A stretch of 7,384 nt of DNA from an uncultured Eubacterium sp. (lineage in GTDB: Bacteria; Bacillota; Clostridia; Peptostreptococcales; Anaerovoracaceae): NCBI GenBank assembly GCA_900551775.1, contig URXI01000218.1:1-7384 (forward strand), read 5' to 3'. Shown piece by piece: positions 4,998 to 7,384 of the stretch. The number at the start of each line of letters is the position of its first letter. Within the stretch, counting starts at the first letter, position 1. The notes beneath the pieces are model-generated. The model was given only the letters and a program-made list of their open reading frames with translations, searched no databases and was not told the DNA's origin. The translations under genes were made by a program, and so were the position numbers.

Positions 4998-5615
4998 TTA
5001 CGACAGTCTTTCACCGACTTTCTCCCAGTCAATTACGCGGAAAAAATCGTCTATGTATTCTGCTCTTTTATTATAGTGTTTCAGGTAATAAGCGTGCTCC
5101 CAGACATCTATGATGAGCAGCGGCCTGAGCCCGCTGGCAAATGGATTATCCTGATTTTTCGTAGTCACGACTTGCAGCACATTGTTGCGGTCTGTGACAA
5201 GCCAGGCGTTACCCGATCCAAAAACCGATAAGGCAGCTTTTTTCAGTTCCGCTCTCAGCGCATCTGCACTGCCAAATCGCTGTTTTGTCATCTTCGCCAG
5301 CTTTCCCGCCATTTCCTTATAGCCTTCTGGCGGCGTCAGCTGGTTAAAATACATGATGTGGTTGTAAACCCCGCCTGCATTGTTCTTCACGCCTTCCGCA
5401 ATTTCGTAAGGCAGACTGTCGATATTTTGAATCAGTCCCGTCAGCGTCATCTTTTGAAACTGCGGATAACCACTTAGTAGTTTGTTGAGATTATCTACAT
5501 AAGTCTGCAGATGGGCATCGTGATGCAAAATCATCGTCCCCGTATCAATGTACGGCTCCAAGGCATCGTAATCATAGGGCAGCGGCGGATTTACAAATGG
5601 ATAGTTTTGACTCAT
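4998..5615 (-). CDS. Superoxide dismutase, Mn/Fe family (Mn-type signature)
   Basis: This 205-residue cytoplasmic enzyme should convert superoxide to oxygen and hydrogen peroxide. Both family domains are present: LPYDYDALEPYIDTGTMILH at the start and DVWEHAYYLKHYNKRAEYI near the end. The metal ligands are His31, His86, Asp170 and His174; the gateway residues His35 and Tyr39 are kept. Gly82 together with Gln155 (in NQDNP) is the outer-sphere pattern of Mn rather than Fe enzymes, so Mn or cambialistic use is likely. Oddities: the active-site Trp in GSGxAWLV is Asn136, and the Trp after the second ligand block is Phe90 (NHIMYF). It has no export signal. The start follows AGGAGGG. A strong terminator follows the stop. 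The 153 bp upstream (5616-5768) contain no other gene and no promoter I can defend. Confidence 0.92.
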   Translation of the reverse strand: MSQNYPFVNPPLPYDYDALEPYIDTGTMILHHDAHLQTYVDNLNKLLSGYPQFQKMTLTGLIQNIDSLPYEIAEGVKNNAGGVYNHIMYFNQLTPPEGYKEMAGKLAKMTKQRFGSADALRAELKKAALSVFGSGNAWLVTDRNNVLQVVTTKNQDNPFASGLRPLLIIDVWEHAYYLKHYNKRAEYIDDFFRVIDWEKVGERLS

Positions 5616-5685
5616 ATCATCCCTCCTAGTTTATTTCTTCGCATATATAGTATGATGCTGCGATGATAAAAGTTCGGAAAAGACA

Positions 5686-5717
5686 GGTGATTGCTTTCAT
5701 CTATCGGCGCAATCGCC
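5686..5717 (-). terminator. Possible weak terminator after the aquaporin gene
   Basis: GGTGATTGC and GCAATCGCC pair at 8 of 9 positions (the odd pair is a G-U wobble in plus-strand RNA, a mismatch in minus-strand RNA) around a 14-nt loop. On the minus strand it is followed by TGTCTTTT. It lies about 50 nt after the aquaporin stop. The T-run is broken, so termination may be partial. Confidence 0.3.
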
Positions 5718-5768
5718 CTTGATTTCTTACTATCTCTGCAAAATTAGGAGGAAAGTTTAAGTCTCGCT

Positions 5769-6608
5769 CTATTTGTCCTCGTCGAGGCTGCCGTCATCAC
5801 CATCGCTGGCGGCCTCCGGCTGTACCGGTTCCGCATCTTCCTGCTGCTCCAGCTCCGCTACCCCGTCCATGGCTTCATCGGCAATCTCAGTGTCCACAGC
5901 CACTGCCGCAGCAGATTTCTTCGGCTCCATTCGGAGAAGCAGATAGCAGAGTGCAGCCACGGCAGCTCCCACGAGAGGCGCTGCGATAAATACCCATACC
6001 TGGCTCAAGGCGTCGCTGCCCTGCAAAAGAGCCGGTCCAAGAGATCTGGCCGGATTTACAGAAGCGCCCGTAAACGGAACGCCGAAAATATAAGTCATGG
6101 TCATGGTCAGTCCGATGACCAGTCCGGCAATCGAACGATTTTCCTCTTTTTCTGTCGCACTCAAGAACACAGAGACGAAAACAAAAGTCAGAATCACCTC
6201 GATTAGGATCGCCATCCACATGGTGATGCCAAAGGTGCTGGCCGAATCATATCCGTTGGCTCCCAAAGACGTCCGTCCTCCGATTACCACAGAAAGCAGG
6301 GCTGCTCCTGCGATACCTCCGACAAACTGGCTTGCGATATAACCCAGGAAATCTTTCACCGACATTCTCTTTGTAATCAACATCCCCAGGGATACCGCAG
6401 GGTTGATGTGACATCCGGAAATGCCTCCTGTCATGTAGTACACTGCCATCACAGCCAGGCCAAAAGCAAAGGCGACTAATAGTGTCGTAAAGGCTACAGG
6501 AAGTCCCATACCCATGGCACTGAACAGTGCACCCGATGCAACCGCACTTCCACAGCCGAAGAAGACCAGAATCGTAGTTCCAATAAATTCCGCAAAATAT
6601 TTTCTCAT
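5769..6608 (-). CDS. MIP-family aquaporin
   Basis: This 279-residue inner-membrane channel has six hydrophobic helices and both half-helix motifs: NPA at 69-71 in GGISGCHINPAVSLG and NPA at 185-187 in GASVNPARSLGPAL. By alignment with AqpZ, the selectivity-filter positions are Phe49, Tyr173 (His in AqpZ), Ala182 (Thr in AqpZ) and Arg188. It lacks the Asp residue after the second NPA motif that marks glycerol facilitators, so water or another small neutral solute is more likely than glycerol. Residues 227-279 form an unusual cytoplasmic tail with about 18 acidic and 3 basic residues, rich in Ala and Glu/Asp. The start follows AAGGAAGG at normal spacing. A terminator-like hairpin ends 21 nt before the start codon. 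The gene is between tcdA and the SOD gene, all on the same strand, with no evident functional link. Confidence 0.92.
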   Translation of the reverse strand: MRKYFAEFIGTTILVFFGCGSAVASGALFSAMGMGLPVAFTTLLVAFAFGLAVMAVYYMTGGISGCHINPAVSLGMLITKRMSVKDFLGYIASQFVGGIAGAALLSVVIGGRTSLGANGYDSASTFGITMWMAILIEVILTFVFVSVFLSATEKEENRSIAGLVIGLTMTMTYIFGVPFTGASVNPARSLGPALLQGSDALSQVWVFIAAPLVGAAVAALCYLLLRMEPKKSAAAVAVDTEIADEAMDGVAELEQQEDAEPVQPEAASDGDDGSLDEDK

Positions 6609-6629
6609 AATACCTTCCTTTCAATCATT

Positions 6630-6679
6630 AAAAAAGTCATGTAATCATTGCGCGTAAATCTTAGCAATAAAACATGACT
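6630..6679 (-). terminator. Intrinsic terminator between the TcdA-like gene and the aquaporin gene
   Basis: On the minus strand AGTCATGT pairs with ACATGACT, and further in ATTGC pairs with GCAAT around a 12-nt loop, with a small internal loop between. Five to six Ts follow directly. It begins about 35 nt after the TcdA stop and ends 21 nt before the aquaporin ATG. It should end the upstream transcript; its closeness to the aquaporin start leaves room for an attenuator role. Confidence 0.65.
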
Positions 6680-6714
6680 AGTATACTATATGAATATGTT
6701 GGTTGTGTTAAATT

Positions 6715-7296
6715 TTACAAATTATTTGGTGTGATTCCCAAGATATCACGCACCACTTCTCCCGCGATGAGCAGTCCCGCAGCAGAAGGCACAAAGCTGA
6801 TGCTCCCGGGTGTGCGGCTTCCGGTTTTGACAGGCTCTTCTTTAGAAAACAGCACTTTGACGCCTTTGATGCCTCTCTGACGCAGCTCTCTGCGCACCAC
6901 CTTTGCCAGAGGGCAGACACTGGTTTTGCTGATGTCTGCAATTTCAAACCTGCCCGGGTCCAGCTTGTTTCCCGTTCCCATGGATGAAATTACAGCCGTT
7001 CCCGCTTCCCTGCATCTGACGATAATGTCAATTTTGGCAGCCACCGTATCAACAGCGTCCACCACGTAATCATATCGGTCAAAATGAAACTGTTCCGTGA
7101 CCGCTTTCTCGCCCGGCGGGTAAAAGCAATGGAATGCCTCGACCCTGCAGGATGGATTGATCGCCGTTATGCGTTTCTGCATCACCTCTGTCTTGGCTTG
7201 CCCTATGGTATCCCGGGTCGCGATAATCTGCCTGTTGAGATTGCTCTCAGATACCACATCGTTATCGACGATATCGATCTGGCCGATTTGGTGCAA
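6715..7296 (-). CDS. tcdA: TcdA-like tRNA threonylcarbamoyladenosine dehydratase, 5'-truncated
   Basis: The protein matches the ThiF/MoeB/HesA (E1-like) family in its TcdA (CsdL/YgdL) branch, which uses ATP to cyclise t6A37 in tRNA to ct6A. Visible blocks: IDIVDNDVVSESNLNRQ (with the conserved NLNRQ arginine), YDYVVDAVDTVAAK (family Asp), ADISKTSVCPLAKV with a cysteine, and the close SISFVPSAAGLLIAGEVVRD. The first 50 or so residues, which carry the GxGGVGS nucleotide-binding loop, are absent: similarity begins abruptly at IGQIDIVD, about 7287. The nominal start is a TTG at 7296, and an in-frame TAG lies at 7336-7338. No ribosome-binding site was found. Without the glycine-rich loop the product should be inactive, so this is a gene fragment from a rearrangement or an assembly joint. 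A hairpin terminator follows the stop. Confidence 0.8.
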   Translation of the reverse strand: MHQIGQIDIVDNDVVSESNLNRQIIATRDTIGQAKTEVMQKRITAINPSCRVEAFHCFYPPGEKAVTEQFHFDRYDYVVDAVDTVAAKIDIIVRCREAGTAVISSMGTGNKLDPGRFEIADISKTSVCPLAKVVRRELRQRGIKGVKVLFSKEEPVKTGSRTPGSISFVPSAAGLLIAGEVVRDILGITPNNL

Positions 7297-7383
7297 GACG
7301 GGGGCACGGCGAGCCGCACCATCCTCGAAAACCTGCTAGGCGGTATGGCGGTATACGCCGTCTATTCCGACCGTTTCGAGCTC
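7291..7383 (+). CDS. Possible internal fragment of a PAS-like signalling protein
   Basis: From about 7291 the plus strand reads VQDGGTASRTILENLLGGMA and then VYAVYSDRFEL to the end of the window. The ILENLxGGMAVY pattern resembles the opening of PAS domains found in GGDEF/EAL and histidine kinase proteins. The frame is open leftward into the tcdA antisense sequence, but there it lacks any recognisable similarity, so the true gene probably entered here by a break. Only 31 codons are visible, there is no start or stop, and the call is tentative. Confidence 0.25.
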   Translation, partial: MQDGGTASRTILENLLGGMAVYAVYSDRFEL

Positions 7384-7384
7384 A

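Noticed and set aside
5745..5760. Shine-Dalgarno-like TTAGGAGGAAA on the plus strand
   Set aside because: No start codon with an open frame follows at a usable distance; it is between two minus-strand genes.

Overview
The window looks like a junction between an integrative and conjugative element (ICE) of the Tn1549/CTn type, common in gut Clostridia, and a stretch of chromosome from an anaerobic Firmicute, probably a clostridial host. I infer this from gene content, gene order, ribosome-binding sites of the AAGGAGG type and protein similarity recalled by eye. No database search was possible and no species can be named.

Positions 1 to about 4130 hold the ICE replication, partition and DNA-processing module, all read leftward on the minus strand. 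In order of transcription the genes are parA, parB (ATGA overlap), two back-to-back intrinsic terminators, repA (RepA_N plus DUF6017), a DUF3846 protein, pcfB (DUF3801) and the first 32 codons of the VirD4/PcfC-type coupling protein (GTGA overlap with pcfB). The gene set implies plasmid-like replication and segregation of the excised circle, followed by delivery of DNA to the conjugation channel. The notable feature is inside repA. The linker-coding part carries three tandem 23-bp repeats plus a fourth partial copy, three 15-bp-spaced AT-rich repeats, and two perfect DnaA boxes in opposite orientation on either side. This has the layout of an iteron-type replication origin embedded in the initiator gene.

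Positions 3960 to 4281 contain no intact gene. They hold a perfect 15-bp inverted repeat (4070-4128), then the decayed 3' end of a tyrosine recombinase gene on the plus strand (4141-4260). This is the likely border between ICE and chromosome, or a scar of an earlier element.

Positions 4282 to 7296 are chromosome-like and again read leftward: a stand-alone DUF4062 protein, a Mn-type superoxide dismutase with a strong terminator, an aquaporin with an acidic C-terminal tail, and the C-terminal three quarters of a TcdA-like (ThiF/E1 family) enzyme. The TcdA gene has lost its nucleotide-binding N-terminus. The sequence beyond about 7290 reads, on the opposite strand, like part of an unrelated protein, so there is a rearrangement or assembly joint close to the right end. 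No rRNA, tRNA, CRISPR array or insertion sequence was seen.
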